A DNA stretch of 64,000 bases from Scilla litardierei (GCA_030789695.1 CM061134.1:67245486-67309485); one strand, 5' to 3'; positions 1 to 11,390 are shown, counted from the first letter of the stretch. The notes: a model not told the origin generated them from the letters alone. Numbers and translations are program-made.

Positions 1-1006
1 TTTTTAGATTAGACTTTTTAGAGTTTATTTCTTGTGATTGGAGAGGAGAGAAAAGTGTTATTTTGTTGGATTCTTGGAAAGCTACATTGGTTTGTCTTCC
101 TCTCCATTAAAAATCCTATTTTTTGTTATTTTGAATATTGCCATGAATTTCATTGCTATTTCTATTGATTATTCTTTCATTAGCAATATGATTTGTGAGT
201 AGTCTTAACGTCTTAAGACGAGTGGATGAACCCTACGAGCCCAATTTCTGATTTGTGATGATTTGGTAGAACTATTGCTAGAATTGCTATTAGGGTTAGT
301 TTGGGATCGATATATTACGGACAGCTAGGAGTTCATATCGATTGGGATTTGCAAGAGATTGGATCCCAATTCGATAGGAAACCCTAGAAATCCTAATTGG
401 GTTGAAATCGAGTTTCCGTAGTATCGGTTTGCAAGAGATTGGACCGATACTAGGGTTCTTGGTTGCAATTCTATACCGATACCCGTTTGCAAGAGATTGG
501 ACGGGTAGGAACTATCCCAACCTAGGTCGTGGCCCGAGTTTGCCCGAGAGTGGGCTCGGGACGCGATTGAACAATGATGTTGATCCTAATGCTAGCTTGC
601 CTAGGCTAGGGTTTGCAAGAGATTGGACCCGAACCTAGGTTTGTTATAGACCGGCAATAGCGAGAGAGCGTGAGTCAGGTTTCACATTCAGTTGCAACTA
701 GTTCACCTGAAATTCTACCCCTGGCAATTGTGATACCGAAGAATCACATTGACGAGATACGGTGAGTAGCGGGGATTCCCTATTCCCTAGGCGTCTTTAT
801 TTGATCTTATATCTCTATACTTTCTTTGACAATTGTGACAACATCGCCGAAAGGTAATTTCCTACTCTTCTATCCCTATAGCCAGGTTGTTCGGAGAAGG
901 CACTGTCATACGTCCTCCCTGTGTTCGATACCCGCTCGCCGCTACACCGTGCGCTTGCGGTAAAACTACACGGTCACTCTTTAGGGTGTACGCCCGGGCG
1001 CGATCA
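1..1006 (+). mobile_element. L0: 3' part of a Ty3-type (Athila-like) LTR, possibly a solo LTR
   Basis: The segment ends in ...GATCA at 1006, and copia reverse transcriptase sequence (minus strand) begins at the next base. That is what an LTR ending in CA looks like after insertion into older coding sequence. Near its end it carries a CCCTG...TTCGA block and ACACCGTGCGCTTGCGGT (944-961). Both recur in the LTR ends of E3 and E4, which are Athila-like. No primer site or internal region follows, so a solo LTR is the simplest reading. The left end and target duplication lie outside the window. Bases 1-335 show no gene; the rest holds the stem-loop array at 336-640. Confidence 0.65.
336..640. repeat. 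Array of five stem-loops with a conserved loop and different stems
   Basis: Four exact copies of TTGCAAGAGATTGG lie at 349-362, 429-442, 487-500 and 614-627. Each is flanked by a different pair of complementary arms: 341-348 with 363-370 (extended by 336-340 with 372-376 across a 1-nt bulge), 421-428 with 443-450, 481-486 with 501-506, and 601-613 with 628-640 (11 of 13 positions pair). A fifth, diverged loop at 539-554 sits between CCCGAG (533-538) and CTCGGG (555-560). The pairing is read directly from the sequence; any function is unknown. Confidence 0.8.
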
Positions 1007-2470
1007 GTTCTATATAGACTTCTTCCTTTATAATACCATTTAAAATGCTCTTTTAACATCGATTTCATATAACTTAAAATCTTTGTAATATGCGTATGCT
1101 AAAAGCATTCTGATAGATTCTAATCTTGCTACAGGTGCATAGGTTTCATCATAATCTATGCCTTCTTCCTGATTATAACCTTGTGCTACTAATCTAGCCT
1201 TATTTCTAACCACTTGTCCAGATTCATCCAATTTATTCTTAAATACCCACTTAGTTCCAATAACAGGATGATCTGAAGGTCTTGGTACTAATTCCCATAC
1301 ATCATTCTTTTTGCATTGGTTAAGTTCTTCCTGCATTGCTATTATCCATGAATTATCTTTACATGCTTCATTAACATTCTTTTGTTCGATGGATGATATA
1401 AATGCACAAAGAGTCATTTGTTCTATTTGTGATCTAGTTCTTACTCTACCAGAAAAATCTCTAATAACTAGATCATGTGGATGATTATGAACTTCAAAAA
1501 ATACTTTAGGAAGGCTTGTATTTTTAGGGATAATCTCAGGAATGAAATTAGTAGAATCATTGTTATCTAACTTAGTGTTTTCTAAAGAACTAGTGATAGG
1601 TATTGAATCTTCTTCATCAATAGGTGTGATGGGTGAATAATTCTCATCAAAACTTACATGAAGAGATTCCTCAATGCATAAGGTTCTTTTATTATAAATC
1701 ATATATGCTTTACTACATGTAGAATATCCTACAAAAATACCTTCCTCTAATTTAGAATCAAACTTATCTAGTGAATCATTAGTGTTAAGAATAAAACATT
1801 TATAACCAATTTTTTTGAAATAAGATACGTTTGGTATGCGATCATAAAACAATTCAAAACAAGCTTTATTGAGTTGTGGTCTTACCAAAATTCTATTCAA
1901 TACATAACATGTCGTAGCAACAGCTTCTGTCCAAAAATATTTTGGTAAAGAACTATCACATAACATGGTTTTAGCACATTCTTGTATAGTTCTATTTTTC
2001 ATTTCAACTACACCATTTTATGGTGCGGCTCGAGGAAAAGAGAAGTTATGTGTTAAACCATGTTTATTAAAAAAATTTGTAAATAATTCATTTTCAAACT
2101 CTCCTCCATAATCACTGCGAATAGTAATAATGGATGAAAACTTTAACTTTTGAATTTTTTTACAAAATATTGTAAATTCTTCAAATGCAACATTTTTATG
2201 CTTCAAAAATAATACCCAAGTATATCTAGAAAAAGCATCAACAATTACAAATGCATACTTATTACCATTTAAAGAAGCAATTCTAGATGGACCAAATAAA
2301 TCCAAATGTAAAAGCTCAAGAGGCCTTTTAGTAAAAATAGAATCTTTCAATTTAAAAGAAGATTTATGCATTTTTCCTTGTTGACATGCATCACAAAATT
2401 GTGTATGATTAAACGATATATTAGACATTCCCGAAACTAACTTATGCTTTGAAATACATGCCAAATGCTT
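1007..2470 (-). pseudogene. pol: E0 integrase and N-terminal reverse transcriptase
   Basis: The integrase core shows the first two catalytic aspartates in LHLDLFGP and RSDYGGEF. An in-frame TAA at 2015-2017 sits where copia integrases read PQQNG, consistent with a CAA to TAA change, and the glutamate follows in VVEMKNRT. Next come the usual FVGYS region and the RT start (WVFKNKL, KARLVAQGYNQ, DYDETYAPVARL, EIDVKRAF). A one-base loss in the run of T near 1040-1043 shifts the frame; the residual reading continues to 1007, where L0 cuts it. The RT catalytic YVDD is therefore absent. This is not a working gene. Confidence 0.85.
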
Positions 2471-2536
2471 AAAGTTAGTATATCCACATGTTTATGCCAT
2501 AATAATGTGTTATCTGTAGATGCTAGTAAGCAATGA

Positions 2537-2912
2537 TCATGTGAAAATATTTTCAAGCATTATATATATATATATATATATATAATTCTTACGATTACCT
2601 TGAAATAATATATTAGACAAGTTAAAATCATATATAATGCATACATTTTTTTCAAAAACACTTTTAAAATCTTTATCGCATAATTGAGAAATGGATAAGT
2701 GATTGTGTTTCAACCCGTCAACGAGGAGCACATTCTCGATGATGGGCTTAGTTGGATCACTAATTGTTCCAATGCCAATAACTTTACCTTTGTTGTTATA
2801 AAGTAACGGTGCCATCATCTTTGAATTGTATGGTTGAAAAAGTTTAATGTTTCCAGTCACGTGTTTAGAACATCCACTATTTAGTATCCATCTTTCTTTT
2901 ATGGGTACCTGA
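2537..2912 (-). pseudogene. E0 aspartic protease, active-site Asp replaced
   Basis: The minus-strand reading contains WILNSGCSKHVTG, the copia protease active-site block, followed by the usual C-terminal half (GKVIGIGTI, NVLLVDGLKHNHLSISQLCD). Family members have D-S-G; here the codon at 2879-2881 gives N-S-G, so the catalytic aspartate is lost. A TA dinucleotide run lies at about 2563-2583 near the 3' boundary of this reading. The piece is in the same frame as the downstream integrase reading. Confidence 0.75.
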
Positions 2913-3089
2913 ATGATAAATAATGAATATTGGTACCCTTTTTATATGGGTCCTTAGGATTAATTCGTCCTTAGAAAACCAAACCCAAGTGGAATTTGGT
3001 ATCTTTAAATAATTAGAAGAAAGAATAACATTTTGCATAAATTTAGAAACATATAAGTCCTTGTCATATAAGCAAACATCTTTAGGAAC

Positions 3090-3978
3090 CTAAATAGTAT
3101 GCATAATGGATTTCGTAGGAGATGTAACAAAATTGGTCTTCTTTGAAATATGGATGGCATCATTTATCAAACTATTAGAAGAATCAAATTTCTTTGCTTT
3201 AATAAAAACATGATGTTTCTTTTTCAAAGTATTATCAAAATCATTGGATTTGGAAATAAGCTTATAACCCAAACCTTGTCGAAGATTAGCAGGATGTTGT
3301 ATGCTAAGTAAATTATCGAGATTATCCTTTGCTTTATTAAACTTATTAATGTTAGAGGACATAACATCATATTTCAATTTTAAAGAAGAAATATCTTTAT
3401 CCAATATAGAAATACGAGATATCATATTATGATTCTCAGATTTGAGAATCTCATTGTCATGAAGCAATTTATCATTTTGAGAAGATAATGATTCCTTCTA
3501 AATTTTAAGATTATCTAAAGAAGATGAAGATGAAGAAACTAAGTCTTGATTAGAAACTATTAGAGCCTTATGTTGTGCATTGAGCTTTCTAAATCTAATG
3601 AATAATTCATTAAAGGAATCTAATAATTCTTCATTGTCTAATTTACTTACCTCATCTTCATTTTGTACCATAAAGCACATATGGGCATTTTCTTCATTAG
3701 TGTTTTCGTTGGTTTCTACTTCTTCATCAGAGGATGAAGAATCCCATGTTACTGCTAGTGCTTTCTTTCTTTTTCTCGAACTTCTTATCCTTTCTGAAAT
3801 TTTTGGATATTCTCTCTTTTGGCTTTAGGAGTGGACAATCCGTTTTCATATGTCCAGGCTTGTTACATTGAAAGCATAGAGAAGAATCAATAGTTTTAGG
3901 TTTGAAACTTTTAAACTTACCTCTTCTTAGAAACTTCTTGAAGTTTCTAGTTATTTGTGCCAAGTCGTCATCGTCCAT
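3090..3978 (-). pseudogene. E0 Gag nucleocapsid knuckle and coiled linker
   Basis: A CX2CX4HX4C zinc knuckle (CFQCNKPGHMKTDC) marks the nucleocapsid. It is followed by a Lys- and Ser-rich stretch and then a long heptad-like region (DNEELLDSFNEL..., HDNEILKSENHN...). A long coiled stretch between Gag and protease is usual in SIRE elements. Frame breaks near 3480-3500 and 3690-3730 split the reading. The plus-strand frame over the same bases is a shadow. Confidence 0.75.
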
Positions 3979-3981
3979 GTC

Positions 3982-4700
3982 TCAATCATCAGTGTCTGAT
4001 GAAGCGGTGAAGGCATGAGTTTTCTTCTTTGTGTCTGCTTGTTTCTTACGATCTTGAAGTTGTACTTCATAGGACATCAAGTTACCAACCAAGCTTTCAA
4101 CTGTGAGAGTTAACAAGTCATTGGCTTCTTCTATGGAAGTGGTCTTCTTCTCCCATTCTGATGTTAAGGAACGAAAAATCTTCCTTACTTGTTCCGTTTG
4201 AGTATAAGTTTCGCCGAGAGCTATTAGAGAGTTGACGATGTCGGTGAATCGAGTGATCATCTCTCCAATTGGTTCATTCTCCTTCATTCTAAATAACTCA
4301 AACCTTTGAATAAGAACATAGATTTTAGTTTCCCTAACGTTACTAGTTTCTTTGTGTGTTACCTGAAGTATATGCCAGATGTTATATGATGATTTGGCCT
4401 GAGATACACGATTAGACTCATTCTTGTCCATAACGCAGAATAGTGCATTCATTGCTTTTGAGTTGTGAGTTGTAGCAGATTTGTCAATAGCGGTCCATTG
4501 AGCATAAGGAGTTGTAGGCTTGTCGTAGCGAGATTCCAACATGTTCCAGAGTTCATAGTCGATGCTTTGAAGATAGATCGTCATCCTTGTCTTCTAATAG
4601 GAGTAGTTGGAACCGTTGAATAATGGAGGCCTTGTAGTAGAGTGCCTTTCTGGAAATTGTGATGAAGAAGTTCAATTGTTCATCGGATAGGTGTAGACCA
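3982..4700 (-). pseudogene. gag: E0 Gag, capsid region (UBN2-like)
   Basis: This 200-codon reading has the copia Gag core: a segment like LQSIDYELWNML, then a block with AMNALFC..., IWHILQVTHKE, RFELFRMKENEPIGEMITRFTDIVNSL, RSLTSEWEKK. It matches SIRE-type Gag as I know the family. The open stretch starts at an internal Met (4584), but family-like sequence continues upstream (PPLFNGSNYSY) past a TAG where a Trp is expected. The true start is therefore nearer 4690-4700. The product would form the particle shell and bind element RNA. Confidence 0.8.
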
Positions 4701-4713
4701 TCTTAACCATGAG

Positions 4714-4725
4714 GCTTAAATACCA
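4714..4725 (-). other. E0 primer binding site, tRNA-iMet type
   Basis: On the minus strand the sequence starts TGGTAT two bases after the LTR end and continues TTAAGC. The consensus plant copia primer site, complementary to initiator tRNA-Met, is TGGTATCAGAGC. The match is strong at the 5' end and decayed at the 3' end. Confidence 0.6.
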
Positions 4726-4727
4726 AA

Positions 4728-6098
4728 TGTTGGATCTCCTGGCACACCAAATACACTAGATGGGGGTGAATAGTGTATATCACAACGATATTGCAAAATT
4801 AAAAGTAAATAAAAAATTGCAATAAGAGTGCAAAAATAAATAACAAAATCCAGAGAATAACAAACGCAAACACAGAGATTCATCCTGGTTCGGATCTTGG
4901 TAATCCTACGTCCAGTCCTCTACCCCGTAGTGATCTGAATCCACTAAGACACTTGCTCTCCGCAAGTAATCAACATACAAATATGCCAACACTCCTTGTG
5001 TTGCAAACTTGTACAATCTCTTCAACAAGAGAGTCACCAAATAAAATAAAAGAAAGAGTATGAAACAATATTACTACTAGACTTGATAATGTCGAAATTA
5101 TAGCGCAAGGATGGTGATGGAATCTCCAAGGTTCAAGATATGAATTGTGGAAGAACACTCTTAGAAAATGGACTTCCTAAAGGGGCAGAATTTCTGCATA
5201 GGTTCCCCTATGAAAATATGAAAATCACACACTTTCTAGATAGAGAAAGAAAACTTAAGAAAAGAGAGAGTGAGTGAATTTTCGTGTGTTTTAGGCACTG
5301 GGGTCTATTTATAGCCCAAAAAAATTAGTTTTGAATGTTGGACAACTGCCTAAATTTTCAAAAAATTCTGAGCCGTTTTTCAAAAATTAGTCGACTAGGT
5401 AAAAGTGTTAGTCGACTAATAGTGTTATCAGACTAGAAAATGACTGTTGTAGTGTCCTTTGACAGAAGATAGTTAATAAACGGCTAGAAACTATCATAAA
5501 CGGCTAGAAACTGTCCAAATCTATCAGTTGACATGTAGTTATAACTTACATTAATTAATTAAAAATTAATTAATTGAAATGAGTTAAAATAACTGATAAT
5601 ATAACTATTTGAAAAACTATCTGGTAGACCAGGAAAACCTATTAGACGGCTAGGAACAAAATTTTGAGAAATTTTCAGAAATTGATCATTATGATTGGAA
5701 AATATATTTTGATAAAAAATTATTTTATTTTTCTTAATAAAATAAGAAAAACTTTATTAGGCGACTAGAGGAAAGTGCTGGTCTAGTAATTTTCTAAGAC
5801 TTTGATTTTGAGGTTGAATCCTAAAAAACTAAGAAAGAGTATTACTAAGGCTTTGACAATCTAAAATTATGCAAGAAAATAAAGAAATATTACATCAACT
5901 TTCTTAAGATATAAGAATTCATCGCTTGAGCTTCGTCTTGTGTTTTGATGCTTTAGCTTGCAATGTAACTTGACGATTGTCATATGTAAAGAAGTTGAGC
6001 TTGATAATCTGCATCCAAAGAGTTAGTATACACACACATATATAAAATGATTGTATCATCAAAAACTTTATAGGAAAAAAAACTTTATGTTTCCAACA
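4728..6098 (-). repeat. E0 5' LTR
   Basis: The plus strand begins TGTTGGATCT and ends TTTCCAACA, so both strands start with TGTTGGA. The 1371-bp length fits SIRE-type LTRs. No coding capacity is seen. It contains a minus-strand TATA box and a palindrome cluster (separate entry). The 3' LTR partner lies outside the window. Confidence 0.8.
5306..5419 (-). promoter_or_regulatory. E0 LTR promoter: TATA box with upstream palindromes
   Basis: A TATAAATA box lies on the minus strand at 5306-5313. Upstream of it, at higher coordinates, are TTAGTCGACTAG (5387-5398) and the perfect 12-bp palindrome TTAGTCGACTAA (5408-5419). Decayed relatives of the same motif continue to about 5770. The layout is palindromes immediately upstream of the core promoter. 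A promoter role is inferred from position in the LTR. Confidence 0.6.
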
Positions 6099-6943
6099 TT
6101 AAAAAGCTTTGGTTGAGAACCAAACAAGAAAGGATATTAAGTGTCTTTAAACAGACAACAGAACTGAGTTTTGTACCAAAAAGTTTGATGAGTTTTGCTA
6201 AAAAGAGGGTATTGCAAGGCATAACATAGTGACAGAAACTTCATAGTAAAATGAAGTTTTAGAATGGATGAAATGACGTTGTTGGAGAGAGTAAGATGCA
6301 TGCTTTCTAAGCATTTTGGGTTGATGTGGTATCTGCAGCTTGTTATCTGGTGAATCGATCTCCAACTACTGCAATTGATTTCAAAACTTCTATTGATGTA
6401 TGGTTTAGTAAAATTGTTGATTACTATATCATGAAAGTATTTGGTTGACCGTATATTATCATGTTAATGATGCAAAGCTTAACCAAATGGTAAAGAAAGG
6501 TATATTTATGGGTTATGCTTCAAGTGTGAAAGGATACAAAATATGAATCATAAATATTAAGCCCAAGCTAATTGTCAGCAGAGATGTGGTTTTTGAGGAA
6601 AAATCCATGATTCAGTCAAAGAAGGAGTGTGATGTCTCTTCAAAGAAATGAGGAGTCTGATGTCACCCATCAAAACAATACCATCATTAGCAAGTAGGTT
6701 GAGTTTGAAACAAATTTAAAGAAAAATTTGAGCCTAACGTCTCCCATGGTTCTTTCAATCACTGCTCAGGACATGTCCAACATCAATGAGTTGAAATAAC
6801 TTATAGGAGAAGAATATGATATTCATTATCTTTTTGTGGGCAAGAAGATTCCTGGTATAAAGATTCACGAGGATAAAAAATCAAGTAATCTTCATGTTTC
6901 TTAAAAGAGTTATATTTTGAAAGTTTTAAATCTATTTTGCATA
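6099..6943 (+). pseudogene. Decayed Tork-like copia pol remnant
   Basis: Plus-strand fragments read TDNRTEFCTKKFDEFC, KEGIARHNIV, DAKLNQMVKKGIFMGYASSVKGYK and KLIVSRDVVFEE. In family order these are the integrase core with its second Asp, then the segment between integrase and RT, as in Tork-type elements. Many stops and shifts interrupt it. It is the older sequence into which E0 (left) and T (right) appear to have inserted. Confidence 0.7.
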
Positions 6944-7910
6944 TGTTACGACCTCAAGATCAGCCCAGAATATCTAGGCCCGCATATTCAATGCCCAATT
7001 CTTGGTCCGCCAAATCTCCACAATGAGGCCTAGTTCGATAAGGCCCAGAGCAGTTTGCACTTGCGGAGCTGCAAACTCATCAATCAGACCAAACAGAAGA
7101 GCCCTCCAATGGATCGGGCGATCTACACCAGCTCGCCCATTGGAAAATCACATATCTCTCCATCTAGGCAAAGTCCACCCACGGAGGAATACGACACGCC
7201 ACTAGCGTCACTGCCAGTTTCACTACAGACAAATCTGAAAAAAGTGCACCCGGCCGCTTCGTCGCCTTACAAAAGCACGACTAGCCGTTTCGTCACTAGA
7301 CAACCTGACAAAAGCACACCTGACATTAACAACTCTGACACCCTGACAAAAGCACGCCTGACACCTTTGGCTCTGACATCCTCAGTCGAACCCCTGACAC
7401 TGCCAGCTCAGCTAAAGCAACCGACTCCAGCAGCTATAAATACCATTTCTTCTCCAACGAGAAAGAGGCTGGCTAATCTGTAAGAATTCCTAACACGTCT
7501 ACTAATACTTAAGGTCGAATATCCTCCACATATTCGTGCCTTCCACACTAGTTCACCACACAAGCACCGATCTGCCTTTATGATCACCTTGTATATTCGA
7601 CATTCTCCCAGCAATCACCCACTGACTTAAGCATCGAAAAGGCTACGGGCTGGCACCCAGCCCCGCCTTTCTGACGAGCTGTTCTCTTTGCAGGTAGTTC
7701 GCCTCTGCTGCTGGCAGTTGAAGCAATCTAGGGTGATCAACTCCAATAGACAGGCAACCTACTCCGATTGAAGGGCGACCTTGAGCTTTCCATCTACAAA
7801 GCGTCGTCCAATCGAGATTAGCCTCGTATATCCCCCACAAATTGTAATCATTGTTCCCATGATTCCTATTTCAATACAAATTCAATGTTAGCGGATTTTA
7901 CCTCGCAACA
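6944..7910 (+). repeat. T 5' LTR with TATA box
   Basis: It begins TGTTACGACC and ends CTCGCAACA, 967 bp, directly before the primer site region. A TATAAATA box lies at 7435-7442. Upstream of it is a stretch of repeated CTGACA and ACAAAAGCAC words (about 7225-7400), which may be promoter-proximal repeats. The 3' LTR is not in the window. Open frames here are short and look like chance. Confidence 0.75.
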
Positions 7911-7931
7911 TTTGGCACCGTCAGTGGGAAC
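7911..7931 (+). other. T primer binding site region
   Basis: TTTGGCACCGTCAGTGGGAAC follows the LTR end without a gap. This is the form seen at the 5' LTR junction of Tat-type elements, so it marks the minus-strand DNA start. I do not name the tRNA. Confidence 0.65.
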
Positions 7932-7944
7932 ATGGGTTACATCC

Positions 7945-9774
7945 ATGGCAGACCTCACACAAAGTAACTGCAGTCATCGTAGCGGTAAACAGGCAATGCT
8001 CGAGGAGGTTCCCTCTCCGAGAAGGTCCCCCCAAGGGACACTACCATTGAGGCTAGACACTACCATCGAGGCCACAGCCCGTGGCGTTTATCAAAGCTTG
8101 GAGATCTTTGACAAAGTGATGAAGGACATGGCTGCGGAAAAATCTACCAGACGGCCTTAAACATCAGGTCCCTCCATACCATTCAACGTAAGGCAGAACC
8201 CCCTCCCCGAATTCGATGAAGAAGCAGTCGTTCGAAGAAGGTGCTTCGACAAAGAGGAGTTAGTCGCTCTGTAGAGGGGTCTCGATAATGATGTGGTGGC
8301 TGCTAGGCAGAGACGATTTGACGAGGAGGAGGCCACGATACAAAGTCGGCTTGACGAAGAAGCAGCTATCTGACAGCAAGGGTACATTGCCACTACAAGG
8401 GAGAGGATCCAGCTAAGGAGATTGGGAGTCCCCGACCCATCGATCGAGATAGTGCAGGAGCACATCCCACAGGATCAAGCTGCAGAGAGTTGCTCTCGCA
8501 GGAGGTCACCAAGCCCAAGGCATGAAGAATGCCCTCGTCAAGGCCGAAGCCCCCCCCCCCCCCCCCCCCTCGGGCAGAGCATATCTCTCCAAGGCATAAT
8601 GATCGACGGGGGCAGAGCCGCGAGCAAAGCCTGGTCCCCAAGGCACATAGAAGGAACTCCTCTAAGCACCGAGGTGGCTCATCTGGGGTCCGAGGTGGCC
8701 GGGACATCGGACAAAGATCACCAGCACCCCCCAACATCCCAAAGAAGCCACCCCACTGACGCAAAGGGTGATCTTAACCCCAATACCACGTAGGTTCAGG
8801 CTACCCCAGCATGGATTATATGACGGCTCGGGCGATCAACCCAAACACGTGCAGCACTTTAGGGGGATGGAGATCCAAGGAGCAGACGACGAGCTCCTCT
8901 GTCATGCCTTCCCGACGACTCTGTAGAAATCCGCCTCGAAATGGTACAACGACTTACCAGACATATCGCCCTTTGGAGATCCGTCCCACAAGTTCCGTAT
9001 GCAATTTCGATCGGGACGAAGAAGGAAGAAAGGCCCTGACTCTTTGTTTATGATAGTCCAAGAGGAAGGCGAGACCCTTCGAAGGTTTCATCGACGCTTC
9101 ATGAGGACCGTCTTAGCGTGAAAGGCTACAGATACGAGCTCGCCATAGCCGCCTTCAAAAAAGGGCTCACGAACCGCAGTCTACATAAATCCCTCCTCCA
9201 TGACCCGTCAGTGGACCTTGACGCTCTCTTCTCTAGAGCGAACAAGTTCATGCTCAATGAGGAGTCGCTGGGGGTAAAGAAAGCTGTTATCCCAGTCGAG
9301 CACCTCAGAGCTGAGCCCCGACCGCCACCTAGGTCAAGGTAGGATGACCGCCCCCGAAGGTAAGGTCAAGATTGCCTCTGAGGGCATGACCAGGGAGGCC
9401 CCCGTGGGTAGGATCGCCCCGGACCTTTGAGGGGGTTCTACACTCATAGGAACACCGCTCCAAGGAACGAACCCGAAAGAGCACTGGAGGAGGTGCACTA
9501 TACAAGGATCAATACCGTACTGGTCGATGTAATGGCAGCAGCCAAGATGGGCGGGTTTCTCAAATACCCACCCCAGAAAATGAAGGGGAGGCCGACCACG
9601 TGCAATGCACAGAAGTACTATCGGTACCACCACGACCATGGCCACGACACTGACAATTGCTTTGCTATGAAGAAAGACATAGAATGGATGATCCAGGGTG
9701 GCCACCTTCAGAGGTTCGTCGATCAAGAAGGCCAGGGGCGAGAAGGGCAAACACCAGCGGAACCTGTCCGATAG
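7945..9774 (+). pseudogene. gag: T Gag (Tat-type), broken
   Basis: The start ATG is 14 nt after the primer region. The N-terminal part is rich in Arg and Glu. The retrotransposon Gag core appears around 8800-9340 (GADDELLCHAFPTTL, SASKWYNDL, HKFRMQF, QEEGETLRRFHRRF, AIAAFKKGL). A histidine-rich finger like that of Tat elements follows near 9600-9660 (YYRYHHDHGHDTDNC). Stops at 8158, 8272 and 8371 interrupt it. A run of 20 C at 8550-8569 coincides with a change of frame. It is a decayed capsid gene. Confidence 0.75.
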
Positions 9775-9825
9775 GCCCAGGCCCACAATGTCGAACTAGC
9801 CGCCCATCCTGTCACTGGTCCGATC

Positions 9826-10410
9826 ATGCACATTTATGTGAAATGCAGCGGGCCAGCCTTGGGTGGAACCTCGTCGTCACTAAGGGAGAATTATGCGAGG
9901 CAAGTCATGGTGGCAAGCACTGGTGAAGGGGCGAAGCGTAGAAGGGCAGCTCCACCCCCCATCTCCTTCTCTGATGACGGCCTGGAGGGCATCGAGCTGT
10001 CACATGACGACGCCATCGTTATCGAAGCACTCATCGGGCAGGTGGTTGTGAGCAGACTGTTGGTGGACACCAGCAGCTCATGCGATATACTGTTTTCGTC
10101 GACGATTCAAAAGATGGGGCTAGGCTAGGCAGACTTGGAACCATGCTTGGGCCCGATTATCAGCTTCACTGGCCATTCGGTGCCCATCGTCGGAACAATC
10201 GACCTACCCATCACCCTAGGGGAGAGGCCGAGGATTATTACGCTAATGACATAGTTCGTCATCGTTGACATCCCTTCGGTGTACAATGGCATCATAGGGC
10301 GACCCTACATGACTGCTGTCGAAGCTCTCCCCTCGCTTCTGCACCAAAGGGTGAAGTTCCAGACACCGTACGGGGTCGAACGAGTGCGAGGAAGCCAGAT
10401 GCTCTCGCGG
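9826..10410 (+). pseudogene. T aspartic protease, broken
   Basis: The active-site block reads LLVDTSSSCDILF, where the family has D-T-G-S-S, so the glycine after D-T is replaced by Ser. The second conserved block is NGIIGRPYMTAVEALPS near 10290. A TAG at about 10126 and a frame change separate the two. The order gag, protease, RT is normal for Ty3 elements. Confidence 0.7.
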
Positions 10411-10499
10411 AGTTGCTACATCGGCTCAAAAAACATGAGCGGACCGAAAAATCCTTGTCGGCCGAACTCCTCGACGGTCAGGAGGACCAGGAGCATCGC

Positions 10500-11390
10500 G
10501 ACATACCCCAGTGGAGGGCATAGAAGAGGTGCTACTAACGAAGGAAGTGGACAAATCTGTATCGATCGGCACAAAGCTGAGGGCGGGGCTGGTCAACCTC
10601 CTCAGGGCGAATGCAAACATCTTTGCATGGCCACCCTCTGACATGCCTAGAGTCGATAAGGTTGTGATTGTCCATGAATTGCATGTTGACTATGGGCCCG
10701 TCCAGTCCGATAGAAGAAGCAGAGCGATGGGGGAGAGAAATAGCGTGAGAAGAGGTGGAGCTGCTCCTTGAAGCCAAATTCATCAGAAAGGTGAGCTATC
10801 CGGATTGGCTTGCAAATGTGGTGATGGTGAAGAAGCTCAGTGGCAAATGACGAATGTGTGTGGACTTCACCGACTTCAACAAAGTCTGCCCAAAGGATAG
10901 CTTCCCGCTGCCAACGATCGACCTCTGGTGGACAATGCCTCAGGGTATGAACTCCTAACTTTTATGGATGCCTTTTCAGGCTACAACCAGATACAGATGG
11001 CGACCCATGATGAGGAGAAGACAGCGTTCATCACAAACTGGGGGATATTTTGCTACACCAAAATGCCATTCGGACTCAAAAATGCCAGAGCGATCTACCA
11101 ACAGATGGTCAACAAGATCTTCCATACCCAGGTCGGCAGGAATCTTAAAGTCTACATCGACGACATGTTGGTGAAATTGAGGAGGGTCGTGGATCATCTC
11201 GTCGACCTGGAGGACATGTTCCAGAAGGTGCAGCGCTACAACTTGCAACTCAACCAAGCCAAATGCATATTCGGTGTTGAGTCGAAGAAGTTCCTTGGTT
11301 CAGGATCACCAAGCGAGGAATTGAGGCCAACCCCGACAAGATCACCGCCCTCATCAACATGAAGGAGCCAAGGACGATCCATGACCTGTA
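10500..11390 (+). pseudogene. T reverse transcriptase, broken
   Basis: Conserved RT blocks are visible in order: DFTDFNKVCPKDSFPLP near 10865-10915, FMDAFSGYNQIQM, EKTAFITNWGIFCYTKMPFGLKNA, and the catalytic VYIDDMLVK near 11150. The thumb region follows (QLNQAKCIFGV). Frame changes around 10770-10930 and 11290, plus a TGA near 10850, break it. The polymerase would copy element RNA into DNA in the particle. Confidence 0.8.

Larger units (their letters stand above)
1007..6098 (-). mobile_element. E0: 3'-truncated SIRE/Maximus-type Ty1/copia element
   Basis: Read on the minus strand, the order is 5' LTR, iMet-type primer site, gag with one zinc knuckle, a long coiled region typical of SIRE elements, protease, integrase and the start of reverse transcriptase. 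The copia sequence stops at 1007 where L0 begins, so the rest of RT, RNase H and the 3' LTR are off-window or lost. The coding region has in-frame stops and at least two frameshifts. The flank beyond the 5' LTR is TTAAA (6099-6103); the matching duplication cannot be checked. Confidence 0.85.

Noticed and set aside
402..638. Plus-strand open frame of 78 codons
   Set aside because: It reads through the stem-loop array; the repeated peptide FARDW comes from the conserved loop. No protein resemblance.
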